Source: Arthrobacter oryzae
GTDB lineage: Bacteria; Actinomycetota; Actinomycetes; Actinomycetales; Micrococcaceae
NCBI RefSeq assembly: GCF_030812315.1
Contig: NZ_JAUSSM010000002.1
Location: 248,001-312,000 of the forward strand
DNA length: 64,000 nucleotides
Direction: 5' to 3'
The notes under the pieces are model-generated. The model was not told the origin of the DNA, did no database searches, and saw only the letters and a list, made by a program, of their open reading frames with translations. A program made the translations under genes and the position numbers. Below are positions 48,400 through 57,454 of the stretch, in pieces. Each line of letters opens with the position of its first letter. Within the stretch, counting starts at the first letter, position 1.

Positions 48400-49251
48400 C
48401 TAAGCCAGACGTGTGATTTCCACGCTGACGTTCAACGCGGAACCCCCGCCGCCGGACAGGATGCCCTTGAGCGGCGGCACGTCCCGGTAGTCGCGGCCAC
48501 GTGCCACCGTGACATGAAAATCACCGGCCGGTTTGTGGTTGGTGGGATCCCAGCTGCGCCACTCACCGTCCCACCACTCAAGCCACGCGTGGGACTGGCC
48601 GGCCACTGTTTCCCCGATGTCCGCCGTCGAACGCGGGTGAAGGTAACCGGAGACATACCGGGCAGGGATCCCGCAGCTGCGCAGCGCCCCGATCGCGAGG
48701 TGAGCCAGGTCCTGGCAGACACCCTGGCGCTGGCCCCAGGCCTGCGCCGCGTTGGTAGTGACCCCCGTTGAGCCCTTCATGTAGGTCATCTCCCCGCGCA
48801 TCCACTCGAAGACGGCCATGGCGGCCGCATGCGGGCTCAGGCCTTCGACGATCCCCGGAATGATGCCGAGGACTTCGTCGCCGGGACCACTCAGGCGGGA
48901 CTGCGGGACCCAGTCGCTGAACTGGTTCAGAGCCTCGGGCGCCTGCAGCACGTCCCAGGAGACGATGTCGCCCTCGGCGGGGATGCGCTCAGCGCGGTGG
49001 ACCTCGACCGTGGTGGTGGCGACGACCTCAAGGTACTCATGCGGCATCTGCATGTCGAAGCCGGTGACACGCGTACCCCAGTAGTCGCGGTAGCTGCTGA
49101 TGGCTGCCTGCGACGGCGCAACTTTCATGGACGATTCCAGCACCACCTGCTGCGGATCAGTCAGCGGCGTCATGCGGGCTTCGTTGTACGAGAGCGTGAC
49201 GCGCTTGTTGTACTTGTAGCCGGTCTTGTGGATGATGCTCAGCCGGGTCAT
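48400..49251 (-). CDS. Transglutaminase-like cysteine protease domain protein
   Basis: The 283-residue protein has an N-terminal beta domain (LSIIHKTGYKYNKRVTLSYNEARMTP) and a transglutaminase-like core. The catalytic triad lies in RQGVCQDLAHLAIGALRSCGIPARYVSGYL (Cys), GQSHAWLEWW (His) and WDPTNHKPAGDFHVTVARGRDYRDVPPLKGILSGGG (Asp). It is the last of three co-directional genes with alpha-E and the ATP-grasp protein, and its ATG overlaps the alpha-E stop (ATGA). This trio is thought to build and cut an amide-linked peptide tag; the substrate is unknown. Confidence 0.9.
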   Translation of the reverse strand: MTRLSIIHKTGYKYNKRVTLSYNEARMTPLTDPQQVVLESSMKVAPSQAAISSYRDYWGTRVTGFDMQMPHEYLEVVATTTVEVHRAERIPAEGDIVSWDVLQAPEALNQFSDWVPQSRLSGPGDEVLGIIPGIVEGLSPHAAAMAVFEWMRGEMTYMKGSTGVTTNAAQAWGQRQGVCQDLAHLAIGALRSCGIPARYVSGYLHPRSTADIGETVAGQSHAWLEWWDGEWRSWDPTNHKPAGDFHVTVARGRDYRDVPPLKGILSGGGGSALNVSVEITRLA

Positions 49252-50174
49252 GAAACTTCTCCCACCCAGGCCAGTTCGTCCGCCTGATTGAAGTACTTAC
49301 GGGAAATTGCGTCGGAAGCCTGCGACACAGCCTTCTGCACGCGCTCCATGTGCTCCGGCAGTTCGGACATGAGGTCGTCGGTGCGGTGGAACTCCAGGAA
49401 GGTGCGGGCCTGTCCAACAATCCGGCGTGCGTCGTTGATGAAACCAACGCGCTGCGCGGAGGGGTCAAGCTTCGCCAGGCAGTCGTCCGCATCCCGCAGG
49501 GCGTAGACGATGGAACGCGGGAACAGCCGGTCCAGCAAAAGGAACTCGGCCGCATGCTGGTCGCCGAAGGCGGCGCGCCGGGTCCGCAGGAAGGATTCAT
49601 AGGCGCCGGCGCAACGAAGCATGTTCACCCACGACATGCCGGCGGAGAGGACATCCCGGGTGGAGAGCATGCGGGCTGTCATATCGGCACGTTCCAGGGA
49701 GCGTCCCAGGGCCAGGAACAGCCAGCTGTCGTCGTGGCTGACGGTTGTGTCCGCCAGCCCGCTCACCATGGCTGTGCGTTCCAGCACCCAGTGGCAGAAA
49801 CGGTAGGTGCCCACCACGTCCTTGCGGTGCTGGTTCAGGCCGTAGTACGTGGTGTTCAGGCTCTCCCAGAGCCCGGAGGAAACCGTTTCGCGGGCACGGC
49901 GGGCGTTCTCGCGGGCAGCGCCCAGCGAACCCGCAATCGACGTCGCGCTCTGTTTGTCGTAGGCGAGGGCGTGGAGCAGCTCCTCGAGGCCAAACTCGTC
50001 GCTCTCGGGCCGGGCGCCCATGACCGCCAGTAGTTCCCGGGCGACATTGTCCCGTTCCTCCGTGGGCAGGTGGTTGAGCCGCTCAAGGTGGACGTCCAGG
50101 ATGCGGGCGGTGCCATCCGCCCGCTCCACATAGCGGCCGATCCAAAATAGGGACTCGGCAATACGGCTAAGCAT
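49248..50174 (-). CDS. Alpha-E domain protein
   Basis: The 308-residue all-helical protein begins MLSRIAESLFWIGRYVERADGTARILDVHLERLNHLP, which is the alpha-E signature, and has SLGAARENARRARETVSSGLWESLNTTYYGL and WLFLALGRSLERADMTARML. Its biochemical role is unknown. Genes of this family almost always sit between the circularly permuted ATP-grasp and transglutaminase genes, as here. Its start lies 81 bases after the ATP-grasp stop. Confidence 0.9.
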   Translation of the reverse strand: MLSRIAESLFWIGRYVERADGTARILDVHLERLNHLPTEERDNVARELLAVMGARPESDEFGLEELLHALAYDKQSATSIAGSLGAARENARRARETVSSGLWESLNTTYYGLNQHRKDVVGTYRFCHWVLERTAMVSGLADTTVSHDDSWLFLALGRSLERADMTARMLSTRDVLSAGMSWVNMLRCAGAYESFLRTRRAAFGDQHAAEFLLLDRLFPRSIVYALRDADDCLAKLDPSAQRVGFINDARRIVGQARTFLEFHRTDDLMSELPEHMERVQKAVSQASDAISRKYFNQADELAWVGEVS

Positions 50175-50255
50175 TTGCGGCTACCTCCTGCGGGTCCGAA
50201 ATCTGCATGAACATAAATGGTGAGAATGATACGGGCTGCACCCGACGGCGTCGGC

Positions 50256-51818
50256 TCACTGCTGCTGCTCCGTCTGGCGGTCGCGCCAGTTGCTTTCGAC
50301 CGGCCACACCGAAACCCGCTCGCGGACGGTGATGGACGGCCTCGGCAGGAGTTCCACCGGAACCTCGGGAGAGTCAGACAGCACCCAGGTGTCCTTGGAG
50401 CCGCCGCCCTGGCTGGAATTGACGATCAGCGACCCCTCCTTGAGGGCGACGCGGGTCAGTCCGCCGGGAAGCACCCAGACGTCGTCGCCGTCGTTGACGG
50501 CAAACGGACGCAGGTCGACGTGCCGAGGGCCAAACTTATCACCGCTGAGGGTAGGAACCGTAGACAGCTGCAGGACGGGCTGCGCAATCCAGCCGCGGGG
50601 ATCGGCGATGACGCGCTTGCGCAGAGCCTCCAGTTCGTCCTTGGTCGCGTCGGGCCCGATGACCAGGCCCTTGCCGCCCGAGCCGTCCACCGGTTTGACC
50701 ACCAGTTCATCCAGCCTGTCCAGGACGTGCTCGCGCGCTTCCTTTTCCTCCAGCCGGAACGTGTCGACATTCGCGATCACTGGCTCTTCGCTGAGGTAAT
50801 AGCGGATGAGGTCGGGCACGTAGCTGTACACGAGCTTGTCGTCCGCAACGCCGTTGCCCACGGCGTTGGCGATGGTCACGCCGCCGGCGCGGGCTGCATT
50901 GACCAGACCCGGGCAGCCCAGCATGGAATCGGCACGAAACTGCAGCGGATCGAGGAAGTCATCGTCGATCCGCTTGTAGATGACGTCAACGCGCTGTTCG
51001 CCTGCAGTGGTCCGCATGTAAACCCGGTTGCCGCGGCAGATGAGGTCGCGGCCCTCCACGAGCTCCACGCCCATGAGGCCGGCCAGCAGGGTGTGCTCGA
51101 AGTATGCGCTGTTGAACACCCCGGGGGTAAGGACCACTACTGTAGGGTCGTCGACGCCGGACGGCGCCGTCTTGCGGAGCGCGGACAGCAGCCGGCGCGG
51201 GTACTCTTCGACCGGACGGATCAGTTGCTGGCCGAAGGCTTCGGGCAGGCCCTTGGCCATGGCCCGGCGGTTTTCCAGCACGTAACTGACGCCCGAGGGG
51301 ACCCGCACGTTGTCTTCCAGCACGCGGAAGGTTCCCGCCGCATCGCGGACAACGTCGATCCCGGAAATGTGGACGCGGACGCCGCCGGCGGGCTCAAAGC
51401 CGTGCACCTGGCGGTGGAAGTGGGCGCTCGTGGTGACAAGCTGGCGTGGGATGACGCCGTCGGTAACCACGGTCATCTTGTCGTAGACGTCATTGAGGAA
51501 TGCTTCCAGCGCCCGGACCCGCTGCGCGACTCCCCTTTCGAGGACGCTCCACTCATCGGCCGGGATCACACGGGGCACGATATCCAGGGGAAACGGCCGT
51601 TCCTCCCCTGCGAAGTCGAAAGTGACACCGCGGTCCAGGAACGTCCGCGCCATCGAGTCGGCACGGGCGGTGACGTCGGCGAGGGAAAGCTCACGGAGGG
51701 CCCCTGCGACCTGCCCGTAGGACTTCCTGGCTAGTTGGCCGGGGGCAAACATCTCGTCGTAGGCACCGCTGCGGCCGGCGGCCTCGGAGTAATCCTGGAA
51801 TAGGTCAGACATGGTCAT
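50256..51818 (-). CDS. Circularly permuted type 2 ATP-grasp protein
   Basis: From ATG 51818 the 520-residue protein has MTMSDLFQDYSEAAGRSGAYDEMFAPGQLARKSYGQVAGAL. It then has blocks of the permuted ATP-grasp fold: RVLEDNVRVPSGVSYVLENRRAM, VVVLTPGVFNSAYFEHTLLAGLMGVELVEGRDL, YKRIDDDFLDPLQF, NAVGNGVADDKLVYSYVP and ELVVKPVDGSGGKGLVIGP (ATP site). It probably forms an amide bond with ATP. The frame stays open 460 codons upstream (to 53204), but that part is antisense to the exporter gene. It is the first gene of the alpha-E/transglutaminase operon. Confidence 0.9.
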   Translation of the reverse strand: MTMSDLFQDYSEAAGRSGAYDEMFAPGQLARKSYGQVAGALRELSLADVTARADSMARTFLDRGVTFDFAGEERPFPLDIVPRVIPADEWSVLERGVAQRVRALEAFLNDVYDKMTVVTDGVIPRQLVTTSAHFHRQVHGFEPAGGVRVHISGIDVVRDAAGTFRVLEDNVRVPSGVSYVLENRRAMAKGLPEAFGQQLIRPVEEYPRRLLSALRKTAPSGVDDPTVVVLTPGVFNSAYFEHTLLAGLMGVELVEGRDLICRGNRVYMRTTAGEQRVDVIYKRIDDDFLDPLQFRADSMLGCPGLVNAARAGGVTIANAVGNGVADDKLVYSYVPDLIRYYLSEEPVIANVDTFRLEEKEAREHVLDRLDELVVKPVDGSGGKGLVIGPDATKDELEALRKRVIADPRGWIAQPVLQLSTVPTLSGDKFGPRHVDLRPFAVNDGDDVWVLPGGLTRVALKEGSLIVNSSQGGGSKDTWVLSDSPEVPVELLPRPSITVRERVSVWPVESNWRDRQTEQQQ

Positions 51819-51926
51819 TAGCCAACCACCTTTTTGTTTCGAATTCATTACTGGTGCCCATTGTGGCGTGTTGCAGCCACCCCCTCCGGTTCGTGTTTTT
51901 CCGCACTGTTCCGGCAAAGTAGGTGA

Positions 51927-53099
51927 GTGCCACTGCCCAGATTCCCCGCCGCCCGCCTGGGACGGATCTCCACACGGATCCCACCCATCGTGCCGGGACT
52001 GCTCACTGCCGTTTTCGCCGTCGGGGTGGCATTTACCGTACACGCAATGGTGCCCATCCTGCCTGCCATGACCATCGCGGTGGTGCTGGGACTGCTTGCC
52101 GCCAACCTGCCGGGCACGGGAACGTGGGTTGGAGGCGGGGCACGCTCCGGGCTCGACTTCGCTGGAAAGCACCTGATGAGGGCCGGCATCGTGGTCCTGG
52201 GCCTGAAAGTCAGCGTCATGGATGTCCTGGGGCTCGGCTGGCAGGCGCTGCTGCTCATCACCGGCGTGGTCCTGGTCAGTTTCGCAGGGACCTACGGGAT
52301 ATCGCGGATGTTCCGGCTGACCCGCGACGCCTCGCTGCTCATTGCCACCGGCTTTTCCATCTGCGGTGCCTCGGCCATTGGTGCCATGGCCGCGGTACGC
52401 AGGATCCGGCACGTGGACACAGTCTTGCCGGTGGCGCTGGTAACCCTGTGCGGCACGTTGGCCATCGGCGTCCTGCCGCTCCTCCTGCACCCGCTGCAGC
52501 TCACCCCCGAAGTGTTTGGCGCATGGACCGGCGCATCCGTGCACGACGTCGGCCAGGTGGTGGCCACGGCGCAGACCGCAGGAACCGGCGCGCTGGCGAT
52601 CGCCGTCGTGGTCAAGCTGACCAGGGTGATCCTGCTGGCCCCCATGGTGGCCGCCGCCGGCGTCCACCAGCGGACCGTCATCAGCCGCGACGCGCGGAAC
52701 GCGGCAGCGCTGAACGGAACCGTTGACAACGGGGCTGGCCCAAACAGGACAGACCCGAACGGAACGGGCCCGAACGGAACAGACCTGAACGGCGCGGGCG
52801 ATCCGGACACGGACGGCGCGGAACTCCGGTTGCCGCCGGTTGTTCCGCTGTTCGTCATCGGCTTTGTGGCCATGGTGGGTTTGCGCTCCACGGGCTGGCT
52901 GTCCCCGGGGTGGCTGGACGCGGCAGCCGCCGTGCAGGACCTGCTGCTGGGCACGGCCCTGTTCGGCCTGGGCTCGGCGGTCCGGGTGCAGACCCTGCTC
53001 CATACCGGGGCAAGGGCGCTGCTGGCCGCCCTCGCGGCGTGGCTGCTGATCGCCCTCCTCGGCCTCGGGGCCGCAGTGCTGATCGTCCAGCCCCACTGA
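51927..53099 (+). CDS. YeiH-type putative sulfate exporter
   Basis: The 390-residue membrane protein has about ten helices and the family blocks GARSGLDFAGKHLMRAGIVVLGLKVSVMDVLGLGW, LLIATGFSICGASAIGAMAAVRRI, and WTGASVHDVGQVVATAQTAGTGALAIAVVVKLTRVILLAPM (UPF0324/PSE). An insertion at about 262-291 before the last helices holds a pentapeptide repeat. GTG 51927 is the start; GTG 51923 is out of frame, and no good ribosome site exists. It is divergent from the ATP-grasp gene. Sulfate export is a family label, not shown here. Confidence 0.85.
   Translation: MPLPRFPAARLGRISTRIPPIVPGLLTAVFAVGVAFTVHAMVPILPAMTIAVVLGLLAANLPGTGTWVGGGARSGLDFAGKHLMRAGIVVLGLKVSVMDVLGLGWQALLLITGVVLVSFAGTYGISRMFRLTRDASLLIATGFSICGASAIGAMAAVRRIRHVDTVLPVALVTLCGTLAIGVLPLLLHPLQLTPEVFGAWTGASVHDVGQVVATAQTAGTGALAIAVVVKLTRVILLAPMVAAAGVHQRTVISRDARNAAALNGTVDNGAGPNRTDPNGTGPNGTDLNGAGDPDTDGAELRLPPVVPLFVIGFVAMVGLRSTGWLSPGWLDAAAAVQDLLLGTALFGLGSAVRVQTLLHTGARALLAALAAWLLIALLGLGAAVLIVQPH
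52710..52799 (+). repeat. Six-fold 15-bp in-frame repeat coding for x-N-G/R-T/A-x
   Basis: Six 15-base units code LNGTV, DNGAG, PNRTD, PNGTG, PNGTD, LNGAG in the exporter gene. The best units differ at only three bases (CCCGAACGGAACGGG and CCCGAACGGAACAGA). They lie in a loop between two hydrophobic segments, so length change would be tolerated. Confidence 0.92.
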
Positions 53100-53183
53100 T
53101 CGTTCAGCCATGCGGATCTTCCGGTGCTCTTGGTTGCCCCGGCGCGCGAATGTTTCGGGGCGGGCGCGTGATTCAATAGCTTG

Positions 53184-55838
53184 GTGTCGAATGAGAACCT
53201 GCACCGCGATGAAGCGGCAATACGCTCAGCCCTGGTCACCACCCACAGCTACGACGTTTCGCTCGACGTCCGCCTGGCGCAGGATCCGGAGGTCCGGGGA
53301 TACACGAGTCGCAGCGTCATCAACTTTTCGGCGCGGGAACCGGGTGCATCCACCTTCCTGGACTTCATCAGCAGCGATGTGCACAGCGTCTTCCTGAACG
53401 GACAAGGACTCTCCGTCGAGGACGTCGTGGACGGATCCCGTATCCGCCTGGACAACCTCCAGGCTGAAAACCAGGTCACCGTCACCGGGACGGCCCTCTA
53501 CAGCACCTCCGGCGAGGGCATGCACCGCTTCTTTGATCCGGCGGACGGCAAGTGCTACCTCTACACCCAATACGAGCCTGCCGATGCCCGGCGGGTGTTT
53601 GCGAATTTTGAGCAGCCCGACCTTAAGGCGGAGTTCACGTTCCACGTGATGGCGCCGTCGGACTGGCAGGTCGCCTCCAACGGTAGCGAGGCCGGCCGCG
53701 TCCAGCTGACCAGCGACCCGGCAACCAGCCGGTGGGACTTCGCCCCCACGGGGCGGATGTCCACCTACATCACCACGGTCCTGGCGGGGCCGTATTTCAG
53801 GGCAGAGGACCACTGGAGCGGAACACTCGACGACGGGACCGCGCTGGAGGTCCCGCTCGCGCTGTACTGCCGCGCCTCGATGGCCAAGTCGTTCGACACC
53901 GGACACCTTTTCCAGCTCACCAAACAGGGGCTGGGGTTCTTCAACAACCTTTTCGACTATCCGTATCCGTGGGGCAAGTACGACCAGGCCTTCGTGCCCG
54001 AATACAACCTCGGCGCCATGGAAAACCCCGGACTTGTCACCTTCACCGAAAATTACGTCTTTACGTCCCGGGCGGCCGATTCCCAGTACCAGGGACGGGC
54101 GAATACCCTCATGCACGAAATGGCGCACATGTGGTTCGGTGACCTCGTGACGATGCAGTGGTGGGACGATCTCTGGCTCAAGGAATCCTTCGCGGACTAC
54201 ATGGGCACCCTGGGCGTGGACCGTGCCACGGACTGGGATACGGCGTGGGTGAACTTCGCCAACAACCGCAAAGCCTGGGCCTATGTCCAGGACCAGCTGC
54301 CCACCACCCACCCGATCGTCGCCGACATTCCTGACCTGGAGGCGGCCAAGCAGAATTTCGACGGCATCACGTACGCCAAGGGCGCGTCCGTGCTCAAGCA
54401 ACTCGTGTCCTATGTCGGTTTTGAGGCGTTCATCGCGGGTTCGCGCCGGTATTTCCGGGACCACGCGTACGGCAACACCACCCTGTCTGACCTGCTGGCC
54501 GCCCTGGGCGAGGCATCGGGCCGGGATCTGACAGTGTGGGCCCGGCAGTGGCTGCAGACCTCGGGGATCTCCACCGTCACTGCCGAAATCGAAGAGCACG
54601 ACGGCGTGCTCGGCAAGGTCGCCCTCGTCCAGGACGCGGTGGACCCCAGCACGGGCCGCCAGGAACTGCGGCCGCACCGCCTTCGGATCGGGCTGTACGA
54701 TTTCAACCCCGACGGCGCGCTGGCCAGGGTGGACAGAGTGGAGACTGACTTGGCCGGCGACCGCACCGTCGTGACGGAGCTCGAGGGCAGGCCGGTACCG
54801 GCTCTCCTTCTGGTCAACGACGACGACCTCAGCTACGTGAAGGTCCGGTTTGATCCCCGCTCGGAAGCGACCGCCCGGGCGTCCCTCGGCGCCCTGCAGG
54901 ATCCGATGGCACGGGCGCTCTGCTGGACGGCACTCTGGGACTCCGCACGCGACGCCGTGGCACCTGCGGACCGCTACGTTGCGGCTGTGGAAAAATTCGG
55001 CCCCGCCGAGAAGGGCATCGGCGTGCTGCTGAATGTCCTGGGCAATGCCACCACCGCCATTGACCGCTATGTCCCCGCTGCCGAACGGCCCGACGTCCGG
55101 AACGGTTTCCTCAACGCTGCTGCACGCGAACTCGAGGCGGCCGAACCCGGCTCGGACCACCAGCTCGCCTGGGCGAGGGCACTCGCCACGACGAGCAGGC
55201 AGGCCACCGGCCGGCTGGAGCTCGTGCGGGGGATCCTGGACCGCACAACGGTGGTCGAAGGCCTGGCCGTCGATCCGGAGCTCCGTTGGAGCCTGTGGCA
55301 CGCGCTGGCAGCCAACGGGCAGGCGACCGAGGCCGAACTGGATGCCGAGCTGGCCCGTGACACCACAGCTTCAGGCCGCGCCGGCCATGCCACGGCACTG
55401 GCCGCCCGGCCCGACCCCTCCGTCAAAGCCGCTGCGTGGGAAGCGGCCGTCAACGGCACCGCACTCTCCAACCAGCTCCTCAGCGCCACGATCGCAGGCT
55501 TCAACACCGCGCCGGACACGTTGCTGGACCCGTTCGTTGAGCCGTACTTCGATTGCGTGGAGAAAGTCTGGGCGGAGCGCAGCATCGAGATCGCCAGCCG
55601 GATCGTTCGCGGCTTGTTCCCCGCTGGGCAGGACCTTGTCGCCGGGCCGCCCGAGGAGCACCCGGTCCTGGTCCGCACCGATGACTGGCTCGCAGGACAT
55701 CCCGCGGCACCGCGTGCGCTGCGCCGGATCATCATCGAGCAGCGGAGCCACCTGGACCGTGCCCTTAAGGCGCAGGCCCTGACCCCACCATCGGTTGCTA
55801 GGGCACCCGGTGCAGCCACTCCCCTGTTCCGAACTTGA
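53184..55838 (+). CDS. pepN: Aminopeptidase N (M1 family)
   Basis: The 884-residue zinc aminopeptidase has the substrate motif GAMENPGLVTFTENYVF and the zinc site HEMAH at residues 311-315, with the third ligand Glu334 in WLKESFADYMG. The N-terminal beta domain and a long C-terminal helical domain (ending ALTPPSVARAPGAATP) give the normal M1 length. It removes N-terminal residues from peptides in the cytoplasm. GTG 53184 (MSNENLHRDEAAIRSAL) is chosen over TTG 53181; there is no ribosome site, so translation is probably leaderless. The 3' end overlaps the lipoate ligase gene by 41 bases, tail to tail. Confidence 0.94.
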   Translation: MSNENLHRDEAAIRSALVTTHSYDVSLDVRLAQDPEVRGYTSRSVINFSAREPGASTFLDFISSDVHSVFLNGQGLSVEDVVDGSRIRLDNLQAENQVTVTGTALYSTSGEGMHRFFDPADGKCYLYTQYEPADARRVFANFEQPDLKAEFTFHVMAPSDWQVASNGSEAGRVQLTSDPATSRWDFAPTGRMSTYITTVLAGPYFRAEDHWSGTLDDGTALEVPLALYCRASMAKSFDTGHLFQLTKQGLGFFNNLFDYPYPWGKYDQAFVPEYNLGAMENPGLVTFTENYVFTSRAADSQYQGRANTLMHEMAHMWFGDLVTMQWWDDLWLKESFADYMGTLGVDRATDWDTAWVNFANNRKAWAYVQDQLPTTHPIVADIPDLEAAKQNFDGITYAKGASVLKQLVSYVGFEAFIAGSRRYFRDHAYGNTTLSDLLAALGEASGRDLTVWARQWLQTSGISTVTAEIEEHDGVLGKVALVQDAVDPSTGRQELRPHRLRIGLYDFNPDGALARVDRVETDLAGDRTVVTELEGRPVPALLLVNDDDLSYVKVRFDPRSEATARASLGALQDPMARALCWTALWDSARDAVAPADRYVAAVEKFGPAEKGIGVLLNVLGNATTAIDRYVPAAERPDVRNGFLNAAARELEAAEPGSDHQLAWARALATTSRQATGRLELVRGILDRTTVVEGLAVDPELRWSLWHALAANGQATEAELDAELARDTTASGRAGHATALAARPDPSVKAAAWEAAVNGTALSNQLLSATIAGFNTAPDTLLDPFVEPYFDCVEKVWAERSIEIASRIVRGLFPAGQDLVAGPPEEHPVLVRTDDWLAGHPAAPRALRRIIIEQRSHLDRALKAQALTPPSVARAPGAATPLFRT

Positions 55839-56907
55839 CTTCGACACGGTCGCGGGCGGCGGCAAGCTCCGCGTCGGTCAGGACCGACGGCGTTGCCCCG
55901 TACCGGCCGCTGAAGACGTTTATCATGGCCTCAACGATCTCCGCCCGGGCAAGGCCCGTCTGCCGGCGCAGCGGATCCACCCGCTTCTTCGCGCTGGTGG
56001 TGCCCTTGTCTGACAGCTTTTCCTTGCCGATCCGCAGGACCTCCACCATCTTGTCGGCGTCGATGTCGTAGCTCATGGTCACGTGGTGGAGCATTCCGCC
56101 GTTGGCCAGGCGCTTCTGTGCTGCGCCGCCGATCTTGCCCTGTTCGGTGGCAATGTCGTTGAGGGGCACATAGAAGGCGCTGATGCCCAGTTTCTCCAGC
56201 GCGGCCATGACCCAGGCGTCAAGGAACGCGTAGGAGTCGGCGAAGCTGATGCCGTCCACGAGGGTCTGGGGCAGGTACAGCGAATAGGTGATGCAGTTGC
56301 CCGCTTCCATGAACATCGCTCCGCCGCCGCTGATCCGGCGCACGACGGTAATGCCGTGGCGGGCCACGCCGTCGGGATGGATCTCGTTGCGCACGGACTG
56401 GAAGCTGCCGATCACCACGGACGGTTCCTCCCAGTCCCAGAACCGGAGCGTGGGATTGCGGCGCCCGGCACCCACCTCCTCGGTGAGGACCTCGTCCAGG
56501 GCGACATTGACGTGCGTCGGCAGCACCGTTGGGGCTATGACATTCCAGTGGTGGTCCGCCCAGCCAGTGGCTTTCGCCAGCGCCCTGCGGACGGCGACAG
56601 AGACGGCGTCGGCGGAGAACCCGAACAGGACGGCATCGTCCGGTAGTGCGGCGGTTACAGCCGCCGAGATGTCCGCCGCGGCCGTTGTCTCCGGAAGCCC
56701 GGCCAGGGCGCGGTTGATGTCCAGGAGTGCTTCATCCGGTTCCAGGAAGAAGTCACCGCTGACGGACACGTGCGCGAAACGCCCGCCGACGACGTCGAAA
56801 TCCACCACGACCAGCTTGCCGCCCGGGACCTTGTACTCACCGTGGCGACGGCCGCCGTCGTCGTGCGTGACGTCCGCCGGACCGTGCTCAAAAGGAGGGA
56901 TTGCCAT
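55798..56907 (-). CDS. Lipoate--protein ligase family protein
   Basis: The 369-residue protein contains the LplA/BPL fold: TLRFWDWEEPSVVIGSFQSVRNEIHPDGVARHGITVVRRISGGGAMFMEAGNCITYSLYLP (about 157-217, RRxSGGGA motif). Then come ISAFYVPLNDIATEQGKIGGAAQKRL (the GKI-type catalytic Lys) and an accessory C-terminal domain. A 150-residue N-terminal domain resembling the LplA accessory domain precedes it, so the order is swapped relative to E. coli LplA. ATG 56907 is preferred over 56916 by ribosome-site spacing. It overlaps pepN at the 3' end. Confidence 0.85.
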   Translation of the reverse strand: MAIPPFEHGPADVTHDDGGRRHGEYKVPGGKLVVVDFDVVGGRFAHVSVSGDFFLEPDEALLDINRALAGLPETTAAADISAAVTAALPDDAVLFGFSADAVSVAVRRALAKATGWADHHWNVIAPTVLPTHVNVALDEVLTEEVGAGRRNPTLRFWDWEEPSVVIGSFQSVRNEIHPDGVARHGITVVRRISGGGAMFMEAGNCITYSLYLPQTLVDGISFADSYAFLDAWVMAALEKLGISAFYVPLNDIATEQGKIGGAAQKRLANGGMLHHVTMSYDIDADKMVEVLRIGKEKLSDKGTTSAKKRVDPLRRQTGLARAEIVEAMINVFSGRYGATPSVLTDAELAAARDRVEVKFGTGEWLHRVP

Positions 56908-56934
56908 GCAGTCCATCCTGCCTCATCAACGCGA

Positions 56935-56975
56935 AAAGCCCGCCCCTTCCGGCAGAACCGGAAGGTGCGGGCTTT
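56935..56975 (-). terminator. Terminator of the L31 gene
   Basis: AAAGCCCGC (56935-56943) pairs with GCGGGCTTT (56967-56975), and CCTTCCGG pairs with CCGGAAGG inside. In the minus direction TTTTC follows the stem. It lies 25 bases after the rpmE2 stop and 28 bases before the lipoate ligase start. Confidence 0.85.
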
Positions 56976-56999
56976 CCAAAGAACCTTGGGGAGAAGTTG

Positions 57000-57257
57000 T
57001 TACTTCTTGCCGCCGAAGCCCTTGAAGCGAGCGTTGAAGCGCTCGACGCGGCCTGCGGAGTCCATGATGCGCTGCTTGCCCGTGTAGAACGGGTGGGACT
57101 CGGAGGAGATTTCGACGTCGATGACCGGGTAGGTGTTTCCGTCTTCCCACTCGATGGTCTTCTTGGAAGACACGGTGGACTTGGTCAGGAACTTGACGCC
57201 GGAAGCCAGGTCGTTGAATACAACAGCTTCGTACTTCGGGTGGATATCAGACTTCAT
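57000..57257 (-). CDS. rpmE2: 50S ribosomal protein L31 type B
   Basis: From ATG 57257 the 85-residue protein reads [29 protein letters not shown], then [29 protein letters not shown]. It lacks the Cys-x2-Cys zinc motif of type A L31, so it is the zinc-independent (C-minus) form. In other actinobacteria such copies are repressed by Zur and used under zinc shortage, but no clear Zur box is visible here. The longer frame to 57359 has no family match. A leader hairpin lies 20 bases upstream. Confidence 0.95.
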   Translation of the reverse strand: MKSDIHPKYEAVVFNDLASGVKFLTKSTVSSKKTIEWEDGNTYPVIDVEISSESHPFYTGKQRIMDSAGRVERFNARFKGFGGKK

Positions 57258-57276
57258 AATGGGACCTTTGTTCGCA

Positions 57277-57296
57277 CAACTGGATTTTGCCAGTTG
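57277..57296. promoter_or_regulatory. Dyad in the L31 leader
   Basis: CAACTGG (57277-57283) and CCAGTTG (57290-57296) form a seven-base stem with a six-base loop, 20 bases before the start codon of rpmE2. It could be an autoregulatory or transcription-factor site. It does not match the Zur consensus. Confidence 0.5.
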
Positions 57297-57454
57297 CCAG
57301 GTATGAATGGGATGCGGGCCGTGGAACACCGGTCTGCATGCCAAAAGCAGTGCAAACACCGGGTGTCCGGACCAACACTCAATCCTAGCCTAAAGACGCT
57401 CGTGGCACGAACCCGCATAGGCGCCCCACAGGCGGAAGCGGGGCCTTCCGGGAA

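Noticed and set aside
52710..52799. CRISPR-like array
   Set aside because: The units are 15 bases with no spacers and are in frame within a coding gene.
51819..53204. A 460-codon upstream extension of the ATP-grasp frame on the minus strand
   Set aside because: It is antisense to the YeiH-type exporter gene, has no family match, and the true start with family motifs is at 51818.
53226..55301. A 691-codon minus-strand open frame
   Set aside because: It mirrors pepN, whose zinc site and length are complete; the composition is typical of an antisense shadow.
57258..57454. Zur box upstream of L31 type B
   Set aside because: No TGAAAATGATTTTCA-like palindrome was found; only an unrelated seven-base dyad is there.
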